Positions 22,446 to 33,640 of a DNA stretch of 64,000 bases are shown in pieces (position 1 is the first letter of the stretch; each line of letters starts with the position of its first letter). Source of the stretch: Atherix ibis. Lineage: Eukaryota > Arthropoda > Insecta > Diptera > Athericidae. Both the position numbers and the translations under genes were made by a program. The DNA lies in NCBI GenBank assembly GCA_958298945.1, contig OY282609.1, positions 14,676,326 through 14,740,325 on the forward strand, read 5' to 3'. Under the pieces are notes generated by a model. The model was not told the DNA's origin and did no database searches. It saw only the letters and a program-made list of their open reading frames with translations.

Positions 22446-22976
22446 TAACCTATTTAACTAAAGATATGGTCGATTTCTTGAAACGATAAGCAGTTTATTA
22501 TCATACCAAATATTAGAAAACATTTTTTAAAAATTAACATTACTGCAATATGTCAAATGATAAAATAAATCAAATTTAAAACTACCTACGGACACTTTGT
22601 TTGTTATATATTTGCGATATTTTTACCTGCTATCAAAAGTTATATTAGCACTTGAAATTGTCGTATATTTAATGTTGTTGCTTATATTTAATGAATTTAT
22701 CTCTACGATTTGAATGTAATCAGTTTTCCTCGAATAGGTAAATATATTTTAGTACGTTGATTAATAACCGCACCCAAATAATCTGTTATTTGATATATGA
22801 TTTGATTTGTGCACTTAATTGCGTAATTCTGAAATTAAACAATTCCTCCAGAGAGGCAGATACTCGTATTCAATTTTTACAAATCTACAATTGAATTACT
22901 CCATTTTCCTTGATCATGAATGTATTAAAAGTTTAATTATTTATTCAATAGGTATTCCATATTATTTTTCAACATA
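22446..22976. other. Intergenic, nothing recognised
   Basis: AT-rich spacer up to the TA at 22975-22976 where the mariner remnant begins. A short + frame at 22819-23034 spans the mariner end and is unlikely to be coding. Confidence 0.4.
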
Positions 22977-23835
22977 CGAAGTCTGTTCAAAAAGTATCGC
23001 GAATTTTCTATTTCCGCGGGTTACGTATATTTGATTTTTGTGACGTTATGTTGGTACTCATGTCTCTCACTTATGCCGATAAGTTCGGCCATTTTGAATG
23101 TTCAGTTAATTTTTGACAGCTGCTTTGCTTGCACGTGTTTTGGCTCGTGTTAGATTTTTGCCCATTCCAAAAAAATAGATCTAAGAATATGTATCAAATT
23201 TTTTGTGAAAAACAAAATTAATTGCGCGGACGCATTCCGAATATTGACTGTGGCATTTGATGAAGCTACCTTGGACCGAATCAACGTTTATCGGTGGTAC
23301 AAAATGTTATCAGAGCGCCGAGAAGATGTGAACGATGAAAAGCGTGCCGGACGCCCGAGCATGTCAACAACAGGCGAAAACAGTGATGTGGTGCATTATG
23401 AGTTCTTGCCACAGGGTAGGCCAATAAGGAATATTACCTGCAAGTTATGCGCAAGTTGCGCGAAGCAATCCGCCAGAAACGCCCAGATTTGGCTTTTGCA
23501 CCATGATAACGCCCCTGCCCACTCATCGTTGCTTGTGCGCGAATTTTTGGCCAAAAACAACACACTAATAACGCTGCAGCCACCGTATTTCCCAGATTTG
23601 GCCCCCTGTGACTTTTTCTTCTTTTCCATGAAAGGACGACGCTAAGCTACGATTGAGGAGATAAAGACGGCATCGAAGGAGGAGCTGAACAAGATCACAA
23701 AAAATGATTTTTTGAAGTGCTTCGAGGATTAGAAAAAACGTTGGCACAATTGTATAATATTTGGTGGGGATTACTTTGAAGGGGTAAAATAGATATTCAT
23801 GAATAAATAAATAATTTTTGAAAAAACACAAAATA
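22977..23835 (+). mobile_element. Internally deleted mariner element
   Basis: The 5' terminal repeat starts CGAAGTCTGTTCAAAAAGTA right after a TA dinucleotide. No matching inverted end is found downstream, so the 3' terminus is lost. Length is about 0.86 kb against the usual 1.3 kb. The transposase remnant inside shows why: internal parts have been removed. Likely immobile, though its 5' end is still intact. Confidence 0.8.
23205..23750 (+). pseudogene. mariner transposase remnant (DD34D type)
   Basis: The frame keeps the N-terminal helix-turn-helix part (NVYRWYKMLSERREDVNDEK, RAGRPSMSTTGENSD), then jumps to the middle of the catalytic core (VVHYEFLPQGR), and on to LLHHDNAPAHSSLLVREFL and PPYFPDLAPCDFFFF. 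Asp of HHDNA and Asp of APCDF are 34 residues apart, the mariner DD34D spacing. The segment with the first catalytic Asp is deleted. A second small deletion removes the FPKLK region before MKGRR. After the stop at 23643-23645, out-of-frame matches to a mariner C-terminus continue (KNDFLKCFED, then a stop). Confidence 0.85.
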
Positions 23836-24265
23836 TTGACGGAATTTGAAAAAACCCCAAAAAATTTTAAAAAAACTACTAATCTGTGTCCATTTATTTT
23901 TTCTCAATGTTATTGATAATCGAGTTCTTATTTTCGTATCAAGCTTAAAACATAAAATATAAAGACTAGTAATGTCATTTGTATGGAAATATTTCGATTT
24001 TCAATATTTTGCAGAGTGATTTATCACTCATTCACAATTTAAAAAAATAAAAATTACTTTTAATTAAAAAATTAATTTTTTAAATTTATATTTATCTTAA
24101 TTTCTTTTTAAAGTGCACGGAGGACGGTTGCACGGTCTAATAGGGAAGCTGACCCCTTTGCTGTTAAAGTCTGATCTTAAACAAGATAGGGGAACGAGTA
24201 AACTCTTAGATAATTTTATTCGTCCCCCATCCTGTTTAAGAACTTTACTACAAAGCAAATAGAAC
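23836..24265. repeat. AT-rich spacer with an imperfect hairpin at about 24178-24240
   Basis: CTTAAACAAGATAGGGGAACG (about 24176-24196) pairs imperfectly with CGTCCCCCATCCTGTTTAAG (about 24221-24240). The rest is AT-rich. It may be a small fold-back remnant; no gene is present. Confidence 0.35.
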
Positions 24266-24660
24266 AAACTATCTCATGGAATCGGTATTGATCAGCAGTT
24301 GGCCCATATTATATCGAAATCTTCATCACCATCAATGCCGGAACCACTGGAAATCCCATGTCTTCCAGTTCGACACTCTAAGCATGTTTTTGGTGTCATG
24401 GCTAATGCTGTCTCTCCCCCGAGTGCAGGACGTACTTCGTTTTCTTGGTCATAAATGGATCCATTGTAGACTTTTTGAGAAAGATCTCTCTTATGAATAT
24501 GGATTAAGTGTCCAGCTTACCCCACCCTATTGAGTTGAATTTCATCCACAACCGGGAACTTCCTGTAACGCTCCAACATCACGTCATTAAATAGATCGTC
24601 CATCCTCATGTTCATGTAGGAGACTAAAAATTATGGGAAAGATGCTTCACTCAAGCACGG
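24266..24660 (-). pseudogene. LINE C-terminal domain remnant (RTE/BovB-like)
   Basis: The minus strand reads MNMRMDDLFNDVMLERYRKF, then QLNRVG-stop-AGHLIHIHKRDL, SQKVYNGSIYDQENEVRPAL and, after a one-base frame change near 24410, SISHDTKNMLRVSNWKTWDF. This is the (L/V)RWAGHxxR...GRPxxRW...W pattern found at the C-terminus of many RTE-type LINE proteins. One nonsense codon replaces the first Trp. The RT itself is gone. It differs in sequence from the RTE copy at 0.4-1.8 kb, so it belongs to another family. Confidence 0.65.
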
Positions 24661-24686
24661 ACAAAAGTTCAGTACTGATTTGTGCA

Positions 24687-24832
24687 GTAAAAATGTTTAG
24701 TAAAAATTTATTCTGTAAACAGTTTTTCAGTAAAAATTTTCTGACAAAACATTTTTTCAGTCGAAATTGATCAAATTTTTTTAGTAAAAATATGTAAAAA
24801 TGTTTTTTAGTGAAAATTTTCAGTAAAAATGG
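24687..24832 (+). repeat. Minisatellite-like cluster, motif CAGTAAAAATTT
   Basis: Seven or so imperfect copies of TTTCAGTAAAAATTTT in about 145 bp with irregular spacing. The motif is also present at 14651-14750 and, inverted, at 46690-47165. Confidence 0.55.
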
Positions 24833-25171
24833 TCATTTAAACGAAAAATGATGAGAAGTTTTATCGAAAAATGCTCAATTTAACTAATTTTAATGATTGT
24901 TTTGTCAAATTATTAATAAAAACACAATTTTGATATCGGCACGACCCGCTTTTAATTATTTGAAAATATAATCAATTAAGAACGAAATACCATCAGCCCT
25001 ACATGAAAAATTTCAGCCCTACATGAAATTCGCAAATCATTGGAACAAACGTATCCTCCTTAAAAAATACAGTTGAGGATGAAATTAGGTTTATTTTCCA
25101 TTTGTATGGACTTAAGTAATTGTCAAATGATGGTGAAAAATGTTTTGATCATTGAAACAAAACAAACTAAA

Positions 25172-25337
25172 TTTTCTGCCGTATTAAAATTGAAAGTGTT
25201 GAAATTATTCCACAAATCAAGGCGGTTTATTTGTGGAATAATTTCAACACTTTCAATTTTAATACGGCAGAAAAGAGAGCTTACTAATAATTTCAACACT
25301 TTCAATTTTAATTCTGCTATAGAAGAGAGCTTACTAA
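25172..25337. repeat. Perfect 45-bp hairpin followed by a tandem half-copy
   Basis: Arm 25172-25216 and arm 25230-25274 are exact reverse complements with a 13-nt loop. The right arm plus AGAGAGCTTACTA is then repeated with changes directly downstream (about 25237-25286 against 25287-25337). The whole thus contains three copies of AATAATTTCAACACTTTCAA, one inverted. The short open frames on both strands here are by-products of the palindrome. It is unlike the MITE ends elsewhere in the window. Confidence 0.9.
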
Positions 25338-27970
25338 ATAAATTCTTTCCTTATCTCAAAAAGATTCTACACTAAAATTATTTCGGAATTAGTTGAGAAG
25401 CCTGACAAAACCTAAATTCGATGAGTTTCAATGCCATTTCATCAACGCATATGCATGAATTCTGTTCAAATCGACTAATTGAAATCGAAATTCGTGGCAA
25501 CTACAAGGAAATTCCTTTGAATTCATGTACGTCTAAGCAAAGCTATTAATAAAGAAATTTCAGAGTAATTTAAAAATAAAATCAACGAAATACGAATACT
25601 AGCGTCGAGGGATTTCCGTGGGAATATTTTCCTACCCTTTCGATTTGTTAAGCAAGGGTAGAGCCAAGACGGAATTTTCTCTATGATCTTTCTGAATTTT
25701 TATTATTTTTATTGTTGAATTTTGAAGCATTGTCGAGGGGCAATCATTAAAGATTAATCACATTTGAGTGAGGAGAATATACTTTGGCATTCGTGTTATG
25801 CGCCATAATATGGACTATGTTGGAAGCAGCAAGTTGGGATGCTCTCAGTCATATTTAAATAATATATCAATGAGCTTATTTACAAGGCCTCAATTGCTTT
25901 GAATAACAGAAACGATGAGACTCCAAAGGACTATAACTGCTATAACTATCTAGAGGTTTTCCTAGAGTAAGTAATTAATTTATAGATGAGCAAATATAAT
26001 TGAAAACCACAGGAAAAAGCGAGCTTATCCCATGTAAAAATCAAAGCTTACACGTGCATCCACCAAGCGAATATTCGTTTAGGGTACGGCGGCCGGTCTA
26101 GTGTAGTTAGCAGATTTTCTGTGAGAGCAGAGTGAAAATTGTATGATTTGTACAGGCCTGATTAGGGATTGGAAAATGGCATAAATGTGTATGAAAGGGG
26201 AAGGATTGTTTGTCAGGAGCTGGTAATTCGGAGACGATTTTCCAACCATTTGAAGCGTAAAGCAATGAAGTACTTTTGAAATGTTTTTCCGAATGATTCT
26301 CAATAAGTTTTCATGCAATTGCGTGCCTGTTTGGCGTGCGTTAATTCATTACATATTCACTGATTTCTAATTTTTCTACACAAATAACTAATTTTTTTCT
26401 TTTCCCAGAAGGAATTTTTTCTTGAGAGCTTACAGCCAATAGCTGTGAATCTACCCATTGCCGTAAAAGATTCTATAATAAAAGCGGATAATCGAAGTCC
26501 ACTGGGAGAATGGGTTAGACGGTCTGTATTCGATGTTGGCGCTGAAATCAGAATTTTCCGAGTCTTCAAAGGTTCTTTCAAATCAATTAACTCCTCTTGT
26601 AAGTTGTGAATTTTTCTCCAATATGATTTCTTTTATTTTTCGTTCATACTATATTCCACCCCTTCTGATTAAAGAACTTACCCCAACTTGTTCTGGAAAT
26701 AATCTATAAGATTTCTACTTTGATGTTGGCATAAAAATACATCTTCTTTGATACAAAGCAGTTCTCATAAAAAAAAGGAAAAAATTTGGACAAAAATTGA
26801 AGAAAATCGAATTGAAAGGGTTGTGTTATCATCGGATCGTATAGTTACAAGGAAAAATTAAGAGCGTTTTATTTAATTACGATAATATAATCATTTGTAA
26901 TTTCATTTGTAAAGGAATTTTTTGGGGCACGAAATAATAAAAAGGATGCCCTAAAAAACGTACGCCAATAACAATTGAGCAGGGTAAATTTGAAAAACGG
27001 AAAAAGGACTTTTTATAAAAATGAACAGAATTCAATAGAGAAGATGGAGCAAAGTTTCATGTTTTTTTAGCCAACTTTTTTGTGGGCTCGTAATTTTTAT
27101 AAAATAAGTAAAATTGCTTAAATTTTTTTGTTTTTTCTTCGAATTTAGTTACATTTAAAAGGATAACAAATTGAACCAATAGTAGACTTTATCTACAAGA
27201 ATGTTGGTCTGATGCCAACGGAGTATAGCTACAATCACCACAGCACCTAATGTGATTATGATATATTAATTAGTGGCATGAAAATAAGATGCGATCTCTA
27301 ATTAACAAAATAACCAACACTTATTAATTTATGCAGTCGACTGATCAATTAAGTGGCATCGCTTCGATAACGCCAACTAGTTGGGGTATTTTTTAACTTT
27401 CGCGGGTAGGATCTGTTGTATCTCGAGTACGAATCTATGATTTCGTTTGGCCATTTTTCACGTACTCTTTCTGACTGAGTGAACATATTCAACTGACGTG
27501 CAACGATTCAACCGACCGCATATCGAATTTTGTAGTGGAATTTTTCATTTGATTGAACATAAAAAAATTTACAAGCACCACTAAAGTTTTATCAAAATTT
27601 CTGAATCGTTCGTCTGAAGAGTGTAATCGCAAAATGAGTACATACTATATGAACATATTTCTAGGGCATCCATGCTGAAGGGCCTTTTCTTCAAAAATTG
27701 ATTGTTTTTTTAAATTCAAATTTTAATCAATTACAATCGAAAGTGGTTTTTTTTAAATTATAAAATATATAACTAGAAACCAGTTGGATATTTATTCAAA
27801 TTATTCTCCTATTATTTTTATCGAGTGAAATTCCTACAAAAAAATTAAGTCAAAAATTAAAAGTGATAATTTTGCACAAAAATTATCATAGTTTCCACAT
27901 TTGTAACCTACATGAACCAATTGTTTTCAACTACCATAAGGTGATTTAATATTTCACTTTATTTATGCAA
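25338..27970. other. Non-coding, moderately AT-rich; possible conserved blocks
   Basis: No gene recognised. 25.4-26.6 kb and 27.2-27.6 kb are less AT-rich than most of the window, with clustered restriction-like complexity rather than A/T runs. 27240-27375 contains TTAATTAGTGGCAT, TAATTAAC and ATTAAGTGGCAT, homeodomain-type core sites. Several short frames near 26.1-26.6 kb on the minus strand are not recognisable. Confidence 0.4.
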
Positions 27971-30250
27971 AAAAAAATTACAGCAGTTTTTATTTTTGGC
28001 CCAAATTAATTGTTTTCTATCAAAACTTAACAATTTTTTTAAATTATGTTTGAGAATTTCCCTTTGTTTCTAGTTTGTTCTTATATTTTAACCTTTTATT
28101 GCAAAATTTAAACTTAAAAAGAAATTATTGCAGTTTCATTTTGGTAATTGACTCAAGCGTGTTTCCATCATTTTATGTCCTCAGACGTCCCTGAATCAAG
28201 CTTGCATTTTTCATTTTATTTAGGAAGCTTTGATTTAATTCCCCCAATACTTGAAAATTGAACTTTTTTAAAAAAAAACAGCAGTTTTTATCTTTTTATC
28301 CAAAATGAATATTTAAGGATATTTTTTGCCCAAATCTGAAATTTTTTTTATCCAATCTATAGAATTTTCTTTAGTTTCTTTTTAGTTGTTAATTTTTACC
28401 TATTCTTATCTAATTTAAAGTCGCAGTCTCACTTAAGTAGCTGGCTTTAGTATTATTGCATGGTTTTTGATCACCAAAACTACCCTAATCGAGATATAAA
28501 TTTTCACTTTCATAGAATAAATTTTCACCAATTTTCCCAGTGCCGTAAAATTATCAAAACTCAAAAACTATCATAACCAATTTACTTGGATATTTTTTTT
28601 TAAATTAAAAGTTTAAAAAAATTACTGCAGTTTTACTTTTTAAATCAAACCGAATATTTCAATATTATTTCTGACATTTTAATGTGTGACAGTCTAGAAA
28701 AATCTTCATTAATTTTTCTAGTACTTTATAATTGAAGTTTATAAAATAACAGCAGTTTTATATTTCTTGATCCAAAATCAGTTATCGTTTTCGACCAAAA
28801 CTCAGCAATTTTTTTGAAAATTTTCCTTCTTGTCTCGTAAGTTCTTAAAGTTTCTAAAGACATGAAAAATAAAAGCGGAATAAAAAAATTTACTGCGGTT
28901 TTAGTTTTCAAATCGAATTGAATATTTTAAGATAATTTCTGAGCATCGAAAGTCAACGCAACGACTCGAAATTTAACTTTTTATAAATAATTTTCTACAC
29001 AGTTTTCAATACATGTCGCAGCCAGAATTATAATTTCAAGAGCTTTTCATGATTTTACAAAAAGTAATATCCATTTTTGAAAAAGTTTACTGTAGCTTTT
29101 AATTTGGGATCCAAAATAAATAATTATTATCAGCATTGACCTTTAGAAATTTGAGTAATTTTGAATAATTATCATTATGAAGAGAGAAATTTTGATGGTG
29201 TGGTAGGTGGTTTGTAAAAAATATATTGTAATATCCAATTAAAATAAAAGCATAAGTGATTATTGAGTAACTTCTAATAATTGTATTTCTAAAAATCAAT
29301 ATTTTAAGGAGTCTTTTAAATTTGGCAATTTTTTAAAGTTAAGCACAAATGATTGCAGTTTTATGTTGGTATGTTAAGTATTCAATAATTGCCTCGATCA
29401 CAAGAAGATATATTATTTTATATAAATTTAAATAAATTTCACTGATAATATTAAAATTTTATTTTAGTTTACAAAAATCAAGGTCTTTAAATAAATTACA
29501 GTAGTTATAGATTTTATATGTTCTTGACCAGATTGAAATTTTTTATACATTTTTTTATCAAAAATCAAATTTATAAATTATACCAGGTTTAAATTTTTAG
29601 ATTTTGTAGATTTCAATATTTTATAGTAGTTTCAACTTTTAACTTGAAACTACAGTAGTTCAAATTTTTAGATTTAATATAAGTATTCGTCTTTAATCAG
29701 CAAAAATGTGTCACACGCGATGCTATTTTCTCAAATTTGTTAAAAAATTCTATTCTTATTCCCATAATTTAATGTCTTAATATTTTCAAACATTTTATAA
29801 AAGTTTAAACTATTGACTAAAAATTACAGCGGTTGAAATTTTTTGATCCAATATGACTTATCATTTTTGATCAGCAAAAATTAGACAGTTGAGATATTAT
29901 TTTATCAAATTTTTGGAACATTTATAATATATTTTTCTTGTCAACATTTAAATATTTTTTAAAAATTTATGGAAGTCTAATCGTTGAATTTCAAATTATC
30001 GCAGCTGGAATATTTGAATCCAAAATAAGTGTTCCTTTTTTTTCCTGCAAAACTGTGACAATCGCGATTATATTATCTCAAATTTTTAAAATTGTTTTTT
30101 GAATTATTCTTGCAAAAATTCAAATTTTGGCATTATTAAATGATTTATTAGAAATTATAGCAGTTTTTACTAGTTTTGTCTATTTTTAAACTTTTGGAAA
30201 TTCAACTTTCGAAATATGACATTTATTTTTCAAGATTCCGAAGTTTTAAT
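27971..30250 (+). repeat. Very diverged tandem array, period mostly 142-175 bp
   Basis: A landmark close to ACAGCAGTTTTTAT recurs at about 27980, 28130, 28279, 28422, 28625, 28750, 28892, 29089, 29352, 29499, 29650, 29825, 30000 and 30158. Most copies are followed 5-15 bp later by TTGATCCAAAATnA, then often by TTTTTGATCAGCAAAA and a T-rich run with CTCAAATTTTT. Spacing is mostly 142-175 bp, with a few of about 125, 200 and 263 bp where units are shortened or lost. Units share only the landmarks, so the array is old. It encodes no protein. Confidence 0.6.
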
Positions 30251-32860
30251 AAAAATAGTTCAGATTTAATAAATATATTTATGAGTTTCGAAATGTTTTC
30301 ACAAATTTTTGCGAATTTTTTTATGCTTCTGAAAAATCGTCATTAATTCTAAACTTTTTTTACTGTATCAATTTTTCATTTCATTATAAGTTGTTTTTAC
30401 ATTTTTTTATTATAAGTCAAACAATTCGCAGTTATCTTTAAAAATTGTTCAAAATTTATTCAAAAATCAAAGACTTAGTTTTTTAAGACTTGCCAAATTA
30501 ATTTTTACGGAAAAATGCAGACATCTTAAATGGCATAAAAATCTTAAAAAATTCAATTTTTTTATCAAAATTATAACAATTTCAATTTTTATTATAAAAA
30601 TGGATATTCTTCAAAAAAAATTTAAAAAAAGCCGCAAAAAGGATATTTGTTCTTTTCCTTTTTTTCAAAATCAAAAGTTATAAAAAATTCCACTAGAAAA
30701 ATTTATGATAATTTTTATTGTAGTTTATTTTTTCCCAATGTCTGCAATTTATTTTAACTGAACTGTTCCTTTTTCTTGTACTTAAATTGTGCTCAACAAT
30801 TTCACATCTCAAAACTAATAATTTCAGTTCAATTTTATAATTGGTTGACTAATGCCTGAATCGATTTCTTGCAAGTTAGTGAAAGCTTCGATTATCTTCG
30901 TTGTCGTGTCAAAGTTAATTACCAAAAGCACTGTCTGTCTATTTGTGCAACAATTATAAGAGTATGTCTTTGGCATTAATACGAGCATATTGATGCGGCT
31001 AAGTTCATTTTAGTGTATATGTTGTAGGAATGTGAAGCAAGTAGCTTTAAAGGAGTGGGTTTGGCTAACATTGAGAAATATTGAATTGAAATCAAAACCC
31101 ATCGAGACTAAAGATAAAATTGTGTTCGCACAATAAAACCTGTGTTTCCTAACGCCTCCCCTCAGATCTCGAATTGCTGTATAATTTGGTCGGGAATATG
31201 AAGTACGACAGCTCCATGCAGGGCTCGAAGTTCTATTGCAGTTAACGATGGTTCGAGTCATTCTAAAGTAATTAGTAGCTTTCGATAAGACAGACAAAGT
31301 TTCCATTCGAATATAAACTCCTTGCTACCTGCATGCAGACATCTTGTGCATCGTGCCATTACCAATATGCCAACTTTGACTGCTCCCTGCATTTGCGAAA
31401 TAAGTTCCGTCAGCCGTCATCCAGCCACCCAGCCACCAGAACTCCCAATCTGGAAGTCAGGAGTAAGTAACGATAAATCTAAACCTTGCGATTATTGCAA
31501 TAATGCAAGTATGTGTGTTTTAGTATATATGTATATGTCCTTTTGGAGAAGTTGTTAAGTTTCATGGTTTAAGTTTGAATAAGACACAGCCAAGATATGT
31601 GGGGTACTGTGGCTGTGGTTGAGTCTTTCCACGAACCAGGACGAAGGAGTTCGTGTCGCAGTAATTACATGGATTTGAATAGAACTGGGTCAAACTAGTG
31701 CAGATTAGGGATGCCGAAATTAGCTTTGATTACAGCGGTAAAGATATGTGATTAAATGACTAAATTTTACATCATTTAATAAGTTCAACTTTGATTCATC
31801 CACCGCCATCTCACATCAATGTCATTTGCCATACGTTTAAGCGCTTGAATAATTTAAATAGGAGATGATTTTTTCAACCGTAATCATTTCGTTTTCAATC
31901 TTTTTCTTATCCATTCCCACCTAAACATCCCCCTATCACCGCTCTCCATTCATTGCGTTTTGATATTGAAAAATTTTTTCTATTGAAACTGTACCTTTTT
32001 ACGTCGACAATTTCAATTAACCTGTCAACTTTCATCTTTTGCCGACTCAATGGCTTGTGGTTATCTCTATGATATGCTTGAAAATTTTCTACTATTTTTA
32101 TCCTTAACTTTTCTTTCGTTTTTGCTACAACCAAAAAGGGCTACCATCAAAGTATTTAATATTCAAAAGATGATTTTTGTGCTCAGTTTCAATATTATAC
32201 CTTTTTGGAAGTGTAAAGCTCATTTTAAGTAGTCGTTTTGTAAATTGAATGTGTTTGAATGAACGAGAGCATAGATATTTTCAAATGTTTTACGCTTTTG
32301 GAAAACTATTTTATATTGGAGAAAGTTGATCTGTTTTTAAAGTGAAACTATGCATCTGATTTGATTTGGAAATATCAGAAATTATAAAATGGTAAATCAA
32401 AAAGTTTGACTTTCTGAATACGTTTTTGAAAGTAAATTTTTGTAAATAGGGTTAATTGGATATGATAAGGGTTGATTTTCTAACAAGACGATTGAAAGAG
32501 GTGAGCAGTTATTTTCCTTTTATTTTCTTTATTTTTTCATGCAAAAGTTGTTTTAATTTTAAAATATTTTTCTAAATTTTTTCATTCAAAAGTTCTGATT
32601 CAATTCTGGTTAGTCTTTTAAGTTGAAAAAGAATTAATATAAAAATTTTCTTGGACTTTTTTTTTAACTCACAAAAAATATTAAAGTTGACCATTTTTTT
32701 TTAAATTTTTAAGTTTTAACTTCTTCAATCAGTGGTAAAAATGCAATACTAAATTAACAAAAAAAATATTTGATTTTCTTTTATATTAAATACAAATGAT
32801 CTGGGGTCTAATATTAAAAAAAAATATAATAACTCTTTGGAAAAGGAATACAATTTTGAA
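30251..32860. other. Non-coding; unrecognised less AT-rich stretch at 30.85-31.75 kb
   Basis: 30.25-30.8 kb continues the A/T-run DNA and may hold further eroded units of the preceding array (GCAGTT near 30428). 30.85-31.75 kb is more complex, with short frames on both strands (a 98-codon frame on the minus strand, a 78-codon one on the plus strand at 31322-31558), neither recognisable. 31.75-32.86 kb holds nothing I can name. Confidence 0.4.
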
Positions 32861-33640
32861 ACCGATCTGGACGTACAGTACTGGACTTTGGGATTCTAAT
32901 TAGCCTTCCAATTCAGTATAAAGTCCTCTGGAAAATCATTAATGATGTGGGCAATAAAGCCGACTGATGCAATTGTATCGGCCAACAGAAATACCCCTTC
33001 AGAGCTATCCGCTGCCTATTAAATGATCCTGTACTCAAAGAGATTCAACAAAACCTACTCAAAAATAGGAGTGTCCAGTTGCACTGAATTTCAGCTCTTA
33101 TGGGAATTATGAGAAATGAACGTGCTGATCAGTTAGCTAGAAAAACTATTCCTAATCTTCCTTGTCTATCAATGGCAAACAACATCATCAGCCATGCGTA
33201 GAAATATAGACTGTATTAATAATGATACCTTTTTAGTGTCTAACTAGCCATCTACCAACCATCCCGTCCACTCAACATATTTACCAAAATTCTCGCCAAC
33301 TACCAACAATACAGTCCTCAGAATTCGGACAGGGCATACTGCTTTCTTTTTGGAAACCAACCTCGTCAATTCTGCCATTCTTCTGTTAGTCACCTTTTTA
33401 TTTCTCATAACCTCAACAAATGCTACATTTATTGAGTGGTAATTAGCAAACCCAGAATTGGTTTCTGGGTTCCTGATCAAATATACCAACATGCTTCAAA
33501 TAATTTAACAAACTCTTACTGATCAAGCCTATTAAAAACAGATCAGCTTCGTATATTAAACTGGCAGCATCCCCCCACTCAAAACTTGAATTCCCTTTTA
33601 TGTCTTCCATTTTTATCAAATATTTGTTCATAATATTCGT
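32861..33640 (+). pseudogene. I/R1-type LINE end: RNase H and C-terminal remnant
   Basis: The + strand reads SALMGIMRNERADQLARKTI near 33090-33150, the conserved end of an RNase H domain as carried by I- and R1-group LINEs (pattern SHxGxxGNExAD). About 120 bp later comes VLRIRTGHTAFFLETN near 33312, matching the LxRLRxGHTxxT motif that follows RNase H in these elements. Stops and frame changes interrupt the sequence, and no RT motif is present. The short minus-strand frames here are shadows. Ends are approximate. Confidence 0.6.

Noticed and set aside
25073..25375. 100-codon + frame and 60-codon - frame
   Set aside because: Both are produced by the 45-bp palindrome and its tandem copy, so they are not independent evidence of coding.
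31250..31262. GGTTCGAGTC, like a tRNA T-loop
   Set aside because: No acceptor, D or anticodon stems fold around it.
33244..33631. Minus-strand frames of 82 and 62 codons
   Set aside because: Antisense to the I/R1-like LINE remnant, whose + strand motifs are recognisable.
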